From assembly GCA_965227145.1 (NCBI GenBank), contig OZ245730.1, forward strand, positions 4,960,001-5,024,000: a DNA stretch of 64,000 nucleotides, in the 5' to 3' direction. A program made the position numbers and the translations under genes. The DNA is from JACKAQ01 sp965227145. Its GTDB lineage: Bacteria > Calditrichota > Calditrichia > RBG-13-44-9 > J075. Shown piece after piece: positions 1 to 7,697 of this stretch; position 1 is the first letter of the stretch, and each line of letters begins with the position of its first letter. The notes beneath the pieces are model-generated. The model ran no database searches and was not told where the DNA came from. It saw only the letters and a program-made list of their open reading frames with translations.

Positions 1-255
1 TTGATCTTTGCTCAGAATACCCACAATTGGCAGAAAACGGTGTTTATTTTGTAATTTCAAATTTTGGCAGATTTCGAAAACATCCTGTTTATCATATTCA
101 AAATCGAGCAGAATAATTTCGAATTGTACATCCTGTTCAAGGCGCAACGCGGCATCGGGATATTCCGTTACCATTTCTACCTGAAAGCCTTCCTTAGCCA
201 GGTCTGATTGCACCATCTCGGCAATTTTTTCCCGATTGGATAACATCAGTATCAT
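1..255 (-). CDS. Response regulator receiver domain protein, partial
   Basis: The first 85 codons are present and the gene runs off the left edge of the window. The N-terminus begins MILMLSNREKIAEMVQSDLA, and an acidic-patch style IILLDFEYD follows a beta strand, where a CheY-like phosphoacceptor Asp would sit (the D in LLDF). The start ATG at 255 follows AAAGAGATCTT, a reasonable ribosome binding site. Known for the family: such domains receive phosphate from a histidine kinase. The output domain, if any, lies outside the window, so the function cannot be named. No kinase partner is adjacent here. Confidence 0.7.
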   Translation of the reverse strand, partial: MILMLSNREKIAEMVQSDLAKEGFQVEMVTEYPDAALRLEQDVQFEIILLDFEYDKQDVFEICQNLKLQNKHRFLPIVGILSKDQ

Positions 256-375
256 AAGATCTCTTTCGCAACCACAAAGTTAATAAAGGGAATATATCCA
301 CTTCCTTGTTCAATTCCCTACTGTCTAAAAAAGTCGGTGCATTGTTAAAAAAACTTTAGAAATCATTAAATTTCC

Positions 376-404
376 TTGATTTTCAAATTGGAGACATTTA
401 TATT
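376..404 (+). promoter_or_regulatory. Sigma-70-type promoter for tRNA-Phe
   Basis: TTGATT at 376-381 and TATATT at 399-404 are separated by 17 bases and end 25 bases before the mature tRNA 5' end. This gives a short precursor leader. The assignment rests on the sequence match and spacing only. Confidence 0.55.
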
Positions 405-429
405 TGTCGCCGCTACAGAAATACAGGAT

Positions 430-505
<76 letters not shown>

Positions 506-509
506 CCTC

Positions 510-552
510 AAACCTCGTAATTGATAAAGTTACGAGGTTTTTTGTTTTTTTG
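510..552 (+). terminator. Intrinsic terminator of tRNA-Phe
   Basis: The stem AACCTCGTAA / TTACGAGGTT with a short loop is followed by a long T-run (TTTTTTGTTTTTTTG), four bases after the tRNA CCA end. It is a textbook factor-independent terminator. Confidence 0.9.
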
Positions 553-633
553 TCCGGTGGTGCTTCTTTTTCGGTGAGTCGCATTTTCTGATAAATGTGA
601 TATCGCCGATAATGATAAGACGGAAGAAACTAT

Positions 634-861
634 CTATTTCTGCTTTGAGACATACTGAAACACATCTTCCAAAGGTCTGTTGAATACTTGCGCAATACGG
701 AAAGCCACCTCCAGCGATGGGGAATATTTGCCGCCCTCGATAGCGTTTACCGTTTGCCGGGTTACGCCAATCTGATCAGCCAATTCCTGCTGGGTCATAT
801 CGCCATGATGGAACCGGAGGGTTTTGATTTGATTTTGAATCCTGAATATTGACTGGCTCAC
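634..861 (-). CDS. XRE-family HTH transcriptional regulator
   Basis: This is a small regulator of about 75 aa. The helix-turn-helix covers roughly residues 20-55 (MTQQELADQIGVTRQTVNAI, then EGGKYSPSLEVAFRIAQVF), typical of the short Cro/C1-type proteins that accompany small membrane proteins. A GTG start at 861 is preferred because GAAGGGA lies 7 bases upstream and the reading frame of the gene before it ends at 863. The upstream in-frame ATG would overlap that gene by 47 bases. It is transcribed with the membrane protein gene, and an inverted repeat in their shared promoter suggests autoregulation. Confidence 0.85.
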   Translation of the reverse strand: MSQSIFRIQNQIKTLRFHHGDMTQQELADQIGVTRQTVNAIEGGKYSPSLEVAFRIAQVFNRPLEDVFQYVSKQK

Positions 862-862
862 G

Positions 863-1282
863 CTATATTCCCTTCTGATAATACATAACCTGAAAAACAA
901 GTTTGACAACTTCGGAAATCAGCAGCGAAAACAACAACAAATGTGCAATCCAGACGCTGTTAACAGATACAGCCAAACCGGCAATTGCAGTCAGCACACC
1001 CACACCCAGAATCCATGAGGCGTTACTCTCTGCCCGCCATTCGATGAGCCGGTCCCGCTCATCACGACCTTCGGGTTTGTTGGCAATTGCAGCAACAACA
1101 TGACCAGCCACCTGAACAACCACTAACAAAATAACCGCGACAACAAATAGCGGAACGAATGCCGCAATGTGGTTTACACCACTCAACATCATGTTCGCTG
1201 CAATAACAAAATATAAACCGAGAACCACCAACAGGCTCAACAATTGGATCCATACGCTTTTTTCTGCAAATGTTGCATTCAT
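863..1282 (-). CDS. Small four-helix integral membrane protein
   Basis: This 139-aa protein has four predicted membrane spans, at about residues 8-30, 35-60, 85-105 and 108-130. A charged loop RDERDRLIEWRAE sits between spans 2 and 3. That loop and the XRE partner resemble the DUF2178-type membrane proteins usually found beside short XRE regulators, but I cannot confirm the family. The start ATG at 1282 is chosen because GGAGAT lies just upstream. An earlier in-frame ATG would fall at or before the predicted transcription start. Only 1 base separates it from the regulator. The function is unknown. Confidence 0.8.
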   Translation of the reverse strand: MNATFAEKSVWIQLLSLLVVLGLYFVIAANMMLSGVNHIAAFVPLFVVAVILLVVVQVAGHVVAAIANKPEGRDERDRLIEWRAESNASWILGVGVLTAIAGLAVSVNSVWIAHLLLFSLLISEVVKLVFQVMYYQKGI

Positions 1283-1325
1283 AATATCTCCATGTTTTAT
1301 GACCAAAATTTTTGACGTCATGTAA

Positions 1326-1354
1326 AATATATTTGACACATCGGCAAATGTCAA
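1326..1354 (-). promoter_or_regulatory. Promoter with embedded operator for the XRE operon
   Basis: Read on the minus strand, TTGACA (1354-1349), a 17-base spacer and TATATT (1331-1326) form a near-consensus promoter. The -35 box and most of the spacer form an inverted repeat, TTGACA-N10-TGTCAA (1333-1354), which is well placed to be the operator for the XRE protein encoded downstream. The autoregulation is inferred. Confidence 0.7.
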
Positions 1355-1449
1355 GTATTTTTTACACGCATCCGACATCTATCGTTCGCGAATAGCCGCA
1401 TCGATCAATTATAATGTGCAAAATCGTATCTTGCGCACGAGCGTTTCAA

Positions 1450-1479
1450 CTATTATACTTTATCAAAGTTGTATAATAG
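1450..1479. promoter_or_regulatory. Inverted repeat with TATAAT box upstream of the thioesterase gene
   Basis: CTATTATAC (1450-1458) and GTATAATAG (1471-1479) are perfect 9-base arms around a centre that is itself nearly palindromic. The right arm contains a consensus -10 box, TATAAT, at 1472-1477. No good -35 is present at 16-18 bases, so this could be an operator or activator site. It lies in the 276-base gap between the divergent XRE operon and the gene at 1559. Confidence 0.45.
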
Positions 1480-1558
1480 ACTCGGAAATCCGCACAGCTT
1501 CTCAATGGAATTGCTGCACAGATAAACACAAAACCGCAAATCGAAAGAAAGGATGTGA

Positions 1559-1990
1559 ATGGAGTTGCTCAATTTTGATGATTTTCCATTGAAAACTTAT
1601 GACAAAATCCGCTATGCCGATACCGATCGGCAGGGACATGTAAACAATGCAACGTTTTCAACATTTTTGGAAACCGGCCGGGTTGAAGTTTTGTACAATC
1701 CGGAATTTCCCGTTCTCTCCGACAACTCAAGCTTCGTAATTGCTTCACTTAAACTGGCATTTTTAAAGGAAATAAAATGGCCGGGGCAGGTAGAAATTGG
1801 AACAGGAATTTTGAAAACCGGCAAAAGTTCGATCCATCTTTATCAACTGCTTTTTCAAAATGGCTCATGCGTCGCCACTGCCGAAACCGTCATTGTTCAA
1901 GTTGACAATACTGGCGGACGGAGCGCCCCGTTAACAGATTTCGCAAAAGAAACGTTGGCAAAATGGACACTAAATTTTGATTCATTATGA
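1559..1990 (+). CDS. ybgC: Acyl-CoA thioesterase, 4HBT/YbgC-like hotdog protein
   Basis: This 143-aa protein matches the length of the single-hotdog 4-hydroxybenzoyl-CoA thioesterase family. The N-terminal IRYADTDRQGHVNN carries the usual family motif, with the catalytic Asp of YADTDRQGHVNN (residues about 21-32). The family hydrolyses acyl-CoA in the cytoplasm. The start follows GAAAGGATGTGA. In proteobacteria ybgC heads the tol-pal operon. Here it lies about 1 kb beyond pal on the opposite strand, so a link to envelope lipid metabolism is plausible but inferred. Its stop overlaps the next start (ATGA). Confidence 0.85.
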   Translation: MELLNFDDFPLKTYDKIRYADTDRQGHVNNATFSTFLETGRVEVLYNPEFPVLSDNSSFVIASLKLAFLKEIKWPGQVEIGTGILKTGKSSIHLYQLLFQNGSCVATAETVIVQVDNTGGRSAPLTDFAKETLAKWTLNFDSL

Positions 1991-2880
1991 AAAAAATCGC
2001 AACATTTACTATCGTTTTATTCGCACTTTTTGGTGCCGATATTCCGGCACACCCAACCGGAAATTTGATCGTTACCGGGGAACACGTGCTTTGGTCATAT
2101 GTTAATCCCATCGATGACCCAAATCATCACGCATGTATTATGGTGTGGCAAAAAGGCTCCGAACCAAAGCCATTTATCACATCCGAATTTGAGGCGAGTG
2201 ATTTCATGCTCTATAATCGTGCGGATAAAATATATATCATTGAAAGAAGATTCATCCAAAGTTCACTGAAATTTGAGATACGAATCCTGAAAACTGGCAT
2301 CGGAGAAAAACCGGAGCAACTGTGGGATTGGTTCGAGGATCGCTGGAGAATTGGCGAGGGCGGATTTTTTATGAATAATGACGATGAAATTGTATTTGGC
2401 TCATATCCCTCCATTTTCAAATTAAAGAAAGGGAGTGAACCAACCCTTTTTTTTGATATCGGCGAAGCGATCAAACGAATACGATTTATCTCGGAAAATG
2501 AATTGTTGCTGTTAGGTGATGGCAAATGCTGGCTAACCGACAACCGGGGCAAAATCATTCAGCAATGGGAAAATTTAACCCCGGACTCGGTTCAAAATGC
2601 ACCCCTGAACAGAAACCAGATTTTTGATGCGGACTATCAAAATGGGGAATTGCTGTTAGCCTATTGGGGAAACCGGTCATTTGACCTGATCGATGTTGAG
2701 GGGAAAAGAACCAAAATTGTTCAGCAACAAGAGCCGTTGGCGCCGCATTGGGTTGCTTTTTTTGGGGAAAAGAAATTGCTATTCTCATCAAAAATAGTTT
2801 TTGACGGCAGCAACCCCAAACCACACTTTGAGATGTTTTTCCCGGACAGCAGCACAGCAGATATTTGGACAGATCAATAA
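1987..2880 (+). CDS. Secreted protein of unknown function, possibly beta-propeller
   Basis: This 297-aa protein starts with a clear signal peptide (MKKIATFTIVLFALFGADIPAHP, cleavage near 21-23). The rest is rich in beta strands and aromatic residues, with repeated patterns such as KIYIIERRF, FELRI-type strands and ELLLLGDG. This is compatible with a propeller, but no known family is recognised. It overlaps the thioesterase gene by four bases, so the two are co-transcribed. Its 3' end converges on pal. A hairpin at 2914-2952 lies between them without an obvious U-run. Confidence 0.7.
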   Translation: MKKIATFTIVLFALFGADIPAHPTGNLIVTGEHVLWSYVNPIDDPNHHACIMVWQKGSEPKPFITSEFEASDFMLYNRADKIYIIERRFIQSSLKFEIRILKTGIGEKPEQLWDWFEDRWRIGEGGFFMNNDDEIVFGSYPSIFKLKKGSEPTLFFDIGEAIKRIRFISENELLLLGDGKCWLTDNRGKIIQQWENLTPDSVQNAPLNRNQIFDADYQNGELLLAYWGNRSFDLIDVEGKRTKIVQQQEPLAPHWVAFFGEKKLLFSSKIVFDGSNPKPHFEMFFPDSSTADIWTDQ

Positions 2881-2984
2881 AATAACGTTTTTCGAAATTC
2901 CTTTGGCAGCCAATGAGCCAGCCGAAAGGATTTGCTCCGGTCAACTGGCTCAAAAAGTTGCTTTTTCCAAAAAAATACCGGCGG

Positions 2985-3557
2985 CTATTTGCGGATAACA
3001 AACTCCACGCGACGATTTTTGGCGTATGCGGCTTCGGTTTGCCCCGTATCGAGCGGGCGTTCCTTTCCATAGCTGACGGTTTGAATCCTGTTTCCGATGA
3101 TGCCTCTGCTCAGCAAAAACGAGCGAACGGCATTGGCACGCCGGTCGCCCAATGCAAGGTTGTATTCAACCGTTCCGCGTTCGTCGCAATGTCCCTCGAG
3201 CAGGATATTCACTTCGGGATACGCTTTCAGCACAACCAGATTGTCCTCCAACGCCCGATAAGTATCTCCCCGAAGTTCCGATTGATCATAATCAAAATAA
3301 ACGGTGTTCAAACTTAGCGGAACTGTGGGTTTTTCCTGCGGTTTCGGCAAGGATTGCGGCTGTGTTTCCACCGGTTCCGGAGTCGTGTTTTCAATGGGCT
3401 GCGGTTGCGATTCACCCAAATCCAACGGCGGCAATTCTTTTTTCGTGCCGGAACATCCCATCGAAATGACCAGCAATAAAATTCCCCCAAAGCGAATAAA
3501 ATTTTTGGCTTTCGTTTTGATATTTATCATAGATGCTATTTTTCGTTGATGCCACAT
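2985..3557 (-). CDS. pal: Peptidoglycan-associated lipoprotein Pal
   Basis: This 190-aa protein has a lipoprotein signal ending at Cys35 (VISMGC), a Pro/Glu/Gln-rich linker (about 41-80) and a C-terminal OmpA-like peptidoglycan-binding domain. VYFDYDQSEL (86-95) and GHCDERGTVEYN (122-133) are diagnostic for Pal. It anchors the outer membrane to the wall and binds TolB. The start at 3557 is supported by GGGAG seven bases upstream. The cysteine context is not the classic L-x-x-C lipobox, so lipidation is likely but not certain. A 172-base gap separates it from tolB, which allows some independent expression. Confidence 0.95.
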   Translation of the reverse strand: MWHQRKIASMINIKTKAKNFIRFGGILLLVISMGCSGTKKELPPLDLGESQPQPIENTTPEPVETQPQSLPKPQEKPTVPLSLNTVYFDYDQSELRGDTYRALEDNLVVLKAYPEVNILLEGHCDERGTVEYNLALGDRRANAVRSFLLSRGIIGNRIQTVSYGKERPLDTGQTEAAYAKNRRVEFVIRK

Positions 3558-3729
3558 GGTTGATCTCCCAGATGTTTTAAAGGGTTGTAAATATTCTTTT
3601 TAACCAAACAGAAATTATAAATTCCGATGTAAGAATTTAGAACATTTTTCCCGTTTCCCCTTTCCGCAAAGTGATCCAAAAAATGTTTTTACAGCGGTAC
3701 AGCTGTGAGCGCATTGCATAAAAAACGTG

Positions 3730-5049
3730 TTATTCACACGACAATTCGCTGCTGTTTCTGAAATTTGGTGACCAGGACGGGCTGCTGCAATTTCCGGAGA
3801 AAGTCAATCGCAACGCCTGAGAGCCATCCCAAGACATTGTGTAAATATCCCGTTTCCCGCCGTCCCGAGTGGAGCTGAAAGCCAGCTGAAACCCGTCCGG
3901 TGACCAGCAGGGATCTTCGTTGCTGCCCTGATTTACGGTTAATTGCAGCACTTCGCCGGTGCCCGGCAGATACATGAAAATATCGAAACCGCTATCGCTG
4001 CGCCCGACAAAAGCAATCCGGTCGCCTTTTGGTGACCAAACCGGCGAATCGCAATACGCCAAATCAACCGGCAGCCGGCGCTGATTACTGCCATCCGAAT
4101 TCATCGTATAAATTTGCGGTTTTCCGGTTCGATCCGATGAAAAAACAATCTCGCGACCATCCGGCGACCAGTCCGGCGATGTATCGATACTGCCGTGATT
4201 CGTTAACCGGCGCAAATTTCTGCCGGAGGTGCTGACGACGTAAATCTCCGCATTGCCATCTTTAGTGGACACAAAGGCAATCTCCTTCCCGTCCGGCGAA
4301 ACCGCCGGCGAGGTTTCCAGCCCCGGCGAACTGAAAAAAGCAAATTCCTTTTTGTCCGAAATGCCAACGTCAAATAAATCCGGATTTTGATTTTTGTATG
4401 ACGTAAAAATTATCCGCTGCCCGTCAATTGTCCACTCCGGTGTCAGGTTCAGTTCGCGATTTTGCGTGACAAAAGATTTATTGTGCCCGTCGTAATCCAC
4501 AACGCCAATTTCTTTGTAATGATAAACAGAAGTAACAAAGCAAATTCTGGTTTTCGCGATACCGTTTTCCCCGGTCAATTGAAATACCAGATCATCCACC
4601 AGCCAATGCGCCAACAAACGCACCGCGCTGCGGCAGCCCCGAAATTCGTTCCGGGCAACCGGACGATCTGTGCCAACTTCCATTATTGCGTATTCTGCAA
4701 TTAGCTCCTCACCGACTCCCTTTAATTGCGTTTCCAGATAAAATTTTGCAGCTTTGCCGGAACCGGCGGCATCATCGCTAATGCGATTGGCTGCGGTTAG
4801 CGGTTCGATAACATTTGAATACCACAAATCCGTTTGCAAAGTGCTCGTAAATTCTTTTACAACTTTTTCATCAGCAACATTCACAGCGGTTGTTTGCTGA
4901 ATAATCAGCGGCATACGCTCGAACATTTTGCTCTCCGCGCGCAAATACACATTCTCCTGAGCAAAAGCTGTTACTGATGCAGCGCAAGCCATCAGCAAAC
5001 CGGTAACAAATCGAATCCATTTTAGTTCAGCGGTGTTTATCATTGGCAT
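3730..5049 (-). CDS. tolB: Tol-Pal system protein TolB
   Basis: At about 439 aa it is close to the usual TolB length. A signal peptide (WIRFVTGLLMACAASVTAFA) precedes an N-terminal domain and a C-terminal six-bladed propeller built of WD40-like/PD40 repeats such as SPDGKEIAFVS, SPDGREIVFSSDRTG, SPKGDRIAF and SPDGFQLAFSSTRDGG. TolB is periplasmic and links Pal to the TolQRA motor. The start is taken at 5049 (5043 is equally possible), because frames further upstream would enter the gene before it. No strong ribosome binding site is visible, which suggests translational coupling 28 bases after tolA. Confidence 0.95.
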   Translation of the reverse strand: MPMINTAELKWIRFVTGLLMACAASVTAFAQENVYLRAESKMFERMPLIIQQTTAVNVADEKVVKEFTSTLQTDLWYSNVIEPLTAANRISDDAAGSGKAAKFYLETQLKGVGEELIAEYAIMEVGTDRPVARNEFRGCRSAVRLLAHWLVDDLVFQLTGENGIAKTRICFVTSVYHYKEIGVVDYDGHNKSFVTQNRELNLTPEWTIDGQRIIFTSYKNQNPDLFDVGISDKKEFAFFSSPGLETSPAVSPDGKEIAFVSTKDGNAEIYVVSTSGRNLRRLTNHGSIDTSPDWSPDGREIVFSSDRTGKPQIYTMNSDGSNQRRLPVDLAYCDSPVWSPKGDRIAFVGRSDSGFDIFMYLPGTGEVLQLTVNQGSNEDPCWSPDGFQLAFSSTRDGGKRDIYTMSWDGSQALRLTFSGNCSSPSWSPNFRNSSELSCE

Positions 5050-5077
5050 CCATTTATGTGATTTTTTTAACTGACAA

Positions 5078-5680
5078 TTAATCTCTGGCAATAAATTCAA
5101 AATGCACGTTGAGTACCGGTTGGGAATACGCCGGCGGTAACGGGGGAAACGGTGCGGCACGCTCAACCGCCTGCATTGCCGAAATATCAAATTCGCGATC
5201 ATCGCTGCTGATTTGCAAATTGAGTTTGCTGGAATTGCCATACCGGTCAATTTCAAAATTAACCACGCAACGCATCCCGGCTGTCGGTTTTCGGGGTTTT
5301 TGCCATTCGCGCTCCACCCGGCTCTGGATCATCGCCAGATATTGCGGAAATGGAAAACTTTGGTCATCGGTGGAAATAGCGCTGCCTTCCGGTTGTGGCG
5401 CTTCGCTACTTTCGGATGTTACAGCCGGATTGCTCCGGGGCGGTTCCGTTTTTTTCGGTATTGTTTTTTTCGGTTGCGGCGGCTGCGGGCGGGGCTGCTG
5501 TTGGCGCGGTGTCCGGACAGATTTTTTTGCCAAATCCGTGCTGCTTTGAACCAGGGTTGCCGATATTTTTTTAGGATAGCCCTGCAGCCGGGACGGTTTC
5601 CCGGTGAAAAGGCTCCATCCACAAATCAAAAACAGCAGCAGTGAATGACCGATAACCGATAACACAACAGCTTTTTTCAT
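5078..5680 (-). CDS. tolA: TolA/TonB-family energy transducer
   Basis: This 200-aa protein has one N-terminal membrane anchor (AVVLSVIGHSLLLFLICGW), then a Pro/Lys/Gln-rich periplasm-spanning stretch (RQQQPRPQPPQPKKTIPKK, about 60-80). The C-terminal TonB_C/TolA domain (about 110-200) contains IQSRVEREWQKP and VVNFEIDRYGN. By its place between tolR and tolB it does the TolA job, carrying motion from TolQR to TolB-Pal. It is much shorter than enterobacterial TolA. It overlaps tolR by four bases (ATGA). Confidence 0.9.
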   Translation of the reverse strand: MKKAVVLSVIGHSLLLFLICGWSLFTGKPSRLQGYPKKISATLVQSSTDLAKKSVRTPRQQQPRPQPPQPKKTIPKKTEPPRSNPAVTSESSEAPQPEGSAISTDDQSFPFPQYLAMIQSRVEREWQKPRKPTAGMRCVVNFEIDRYGNSSKLNLQISSDDREFDISAMQAVERAAPFPPLPPAYSQPVLNVHFEFIARD

Positions 5681-6078
5681 CGTTTATCCAGCGTATTTAG
5701 CACCAAACCGACATTCTCGAAACCGGCGCTGCGGATCGCGTCCATCACTTCGATAATTCGCCCGTAGTTGGCTGCGGCATCGCCTTCCAGCAAAACCGGC
5801 GTATCCGAAGCTGTTGAAAAAACAGCACTTAACCGACGGCTCAATTCTTCATCAGATATATTTTGATGATCATAATACACCTGTCCGAATTGGTTAACCG
5901 CCACCGAAATGGCATTGGCAGGATGTTTTTCCCGGATTTCCGCCGAAGGCAAATCGAGCTTTACGCCACCCCGGATAAACGGCGCGGATATCATAAAAAT
6001 AATCAACAAAACCAGCGTAACATCAACCAACGATGTCACGTTTATTTCGGATAGCATGTTGGATTTTCGTTTTCTCAT
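5677..6078 (-). CDS. tolR: TolR/ExbD-family biopolymer transport protein
   Basis: This 133-aa protein begins MRKRKSNMLSEINVTSLVDV, followed by a single membrane span (TLVLLIIFMISAPF) with the conserved Asp of the SLVDV motif that forms the proton path with TolQ. The periplasmic domain carries GGVKLDLPSA and LLEGDAAANYG. The start at 6078 matches the family N-terminus, which makes the gene overlap the end of tolQ by 56 bases. The product works as the stator partner of TolQ in the inner membrane. Confidence 0.93.
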   Translation of the reverse strand: MRKRKSNMLSEINVTSLVDVTLVLLIIFMISAPFIRGGVKLDLPSAEIREKHPANAISVAVNQFGQVYYDHQNISDEELSRRLSAVFSTASDTPVLLEGDAAANYGRIIEVMDAIRSAGFENVGLVLNTLDKR

Positions 6079-6796
6079 GGAACCACCGTTGACCAAAAAA
6101 TATGTTAATTTCGCCGCTGAGGTGATGCATTTCATCCTCAACAATCTGCAACCGGTTGTTCAGCCGGTTGTAACAAAACACCGCCGGAATCGCCACAGCC
6201 AACCCGGCAATGGTTGTAATCAGCGCTTCAGCTATTCCCGGCGCAACCGTTGCCAGATCGGCGCTGCCTTTCATTCCGATGCTCAAAAAGGCATCCATAA
6301 CGCCCCAAACCGTGCCCAGTAATCCCAAAAACGGGCTGATCGTAATGGTTGTGCCCAAAAAAGAAATACCGTTGGCAATCTGCCCAACTTCTTTTTCAAC
6401 AGCGATATCGAGCCGTTGTTTCAGCTCATCACGGAACATCGGATCCACTTCCCGAACCATTCGTTCGAGCGTTTCCGGCTGCAATCCGCCCAAATAATCC
6501 GCTGATTTTCGCAACGCCGACACCGCCGATTTTAGCGCCGTTTCACCCTGCTGAATCAACGGAATTGTTACTTTGTTTTGGGGAAAAACCATCGTTTGAT
6601 TCGAAGCTTCCGCCGTATTGTTCGATGATTTTTTGTCCGCATTATTGCGCAAACTCCAGATAACCGCCCCCATTTGCGCCAGTTTTTGTAAAAAAATTGA
6701 CCAGGCGATCAATGAAAGCAAGAGGAGCGTTCCCAGAATGATTTTGGCAAAAATACTGCTGTTAAGTATGAGTGAAATAATATGTTTATCAAACAT
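6023..6796 (-). CDS. tolQ: TolQ/ExbB/MotA-family proton channel protein
   Basis: This 257-aa protein has an N-terminal membrane span (IILGTLLLLSLIAWSIFLQKL), a cytoplasmic loop and the conserved MotA/TolQ/ExbB pair of spans, with SFLGTTITISPFLGLLGTVWGV and ALITTIAGLAVAIPAV. It forms the inner-membrane channel that powers the Tol system. The start follows AAAAGGATAT. It is the first gene of tolQRAB-pal. About 215 bases upstream, up to the next gene, hold no recognised gene. Confidence 0.95.
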   Translation of the reverse strand: MFDKHIISLILNSSIFAKIILGTLLLLSLIAWSIFLQKLAQMGAVIWSLRNNADKKSSNNTAEASNQTMVFPQNKVTIPLIQQGETALKSAVSALRKSADYLGGLQPETLERMVREVDPMFRDELKQRLDIAVEKEVGQIANGISFLGTTITISPFLGLLGTVWGVMDAFLSIGMKGSADLATVAPGIAEALITTIAGLAVAIPAVFCYNRLNNRLQIVEDEMHHLSGEINIFFGQRWFHEKTKIQHAIRNKRDIVG

Positions 6797-7011
6797 TCAT
6801 ATATCCTTTTGTCATAATGATAATTGCAAATGCGTTGGATTACACCTGCAATTAGCCTACCAACAATTCCGATAGATGCAGAACAGCTAACTTATACTGT
6901 GCAAAAATATAAAGGTTGTGATATTTTTGTGTATTTTCGTGCCTGCAGAGATCCTGTCCGCGATAATCGTTTTTCCATCCGGCAATCGATTATCAAATGT
7001 ACTGCAAAAAT

Positions 7012-7692
7012 TTAGCGGAGAGCGCCGGATTTCTCAATCCGGAAAACAATGTTCATCTCCCACAATACTTTTTTCCGAAAAACAGTGGTCATCGCCAGCC
7101 CGTTTTCGCGGGCGATCCGCTGAATTTCGGCGATATCGCAAACATCCGAAAGGATCATCAGTACGGTGGTTTCCGGCGAAGTGAACGCGGGTAACTGTGC
7201 AAAAAACCGATGAAAATAATCATGATTTTCGCCGCAAAACCATGCAAATTGCACCTCGCTTTGGGGATTTTTGGGGAAAAACGGCGGGTTTACAACGATA
7301 AAATCGAACGTTTGGTGCGGCAGGTTTTCGAACAAATTGGAGTGGATAACGGCAATTTCTGCGCTGTTTCTGCGGGCGTTTTCCGAAATGTTTGCCACTG
7401 CAATTTCGCTGATATCCGTTGCCGTAACCATTGCGCCGCGTTTCGCGGCGAACAGCGATACCAGCCCGCTGCCAGCACCGATCTCCAAAAATCGCTGATC
7501 ATCCAAATCCAGTTTTTTCAAATACTTGAGCAATACTTTTGTGCTAAAAAAGAAACCCGGATGAAACACGCCCGGTTTCACACGAATGCGAATATCGCCG
7601 TAGCGATAGCCGCGCTCGCTGGCAGTGTAACGCAAAATCAGCGGACGAATCAACCGATCCGCAACCGGTTTGATGAATTTTCGGCTGAGCAT
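7012..7692 (-). CDS. Class I SAM-dependent methyltransferase, HemK/PrmC-like
   Basis: This 226-aa protein contains motif I LEIGAGSGLVSLFAAKRGA, the acidic loop ATDIS, and motif IV FIVVNPPFFPKNP. NPPF/NPPY motifs are typical of enzymes that methylate planar nitrogens, such as glutamine or adenine. The protein is short and lacks the N-terminal helical domain of PrmC, so the substrate is not known. It begins five bases after the radical SAM gene and is surely co-transcribed with it. Confidence 0.8.
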   Translation of the reverse strand: MLSRKFIKPVADRLIRPLILRYTASERGYRYGDIRIRVKPGVFHPGFFFSTKVLLKYLKKLDLDDQRFLEIGAGSGLVSLFAAKRGAMVTATDISEIAVANISENARRNSAEIAVIHSNLFENLPHQTFDFIVVNPPFFPKNPQSEVQFAWFCGENHDYFHRFFAQLPAFTSPETTVLMILSDVCDIAEIQRIARENGLAMTTVFRKKVLWEMNIVFRIEKSGALR

Positions 7693-7697
7693 TTTCG

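Noticed and set aside
2914..2952. Hairpin TGAGCCAG...CTGGCTCA as a terminator for the YbgC/pal convergent genes
   Set aside because: The stem is perfect but no U-run follows on either strand and the loop is 23 bases long.
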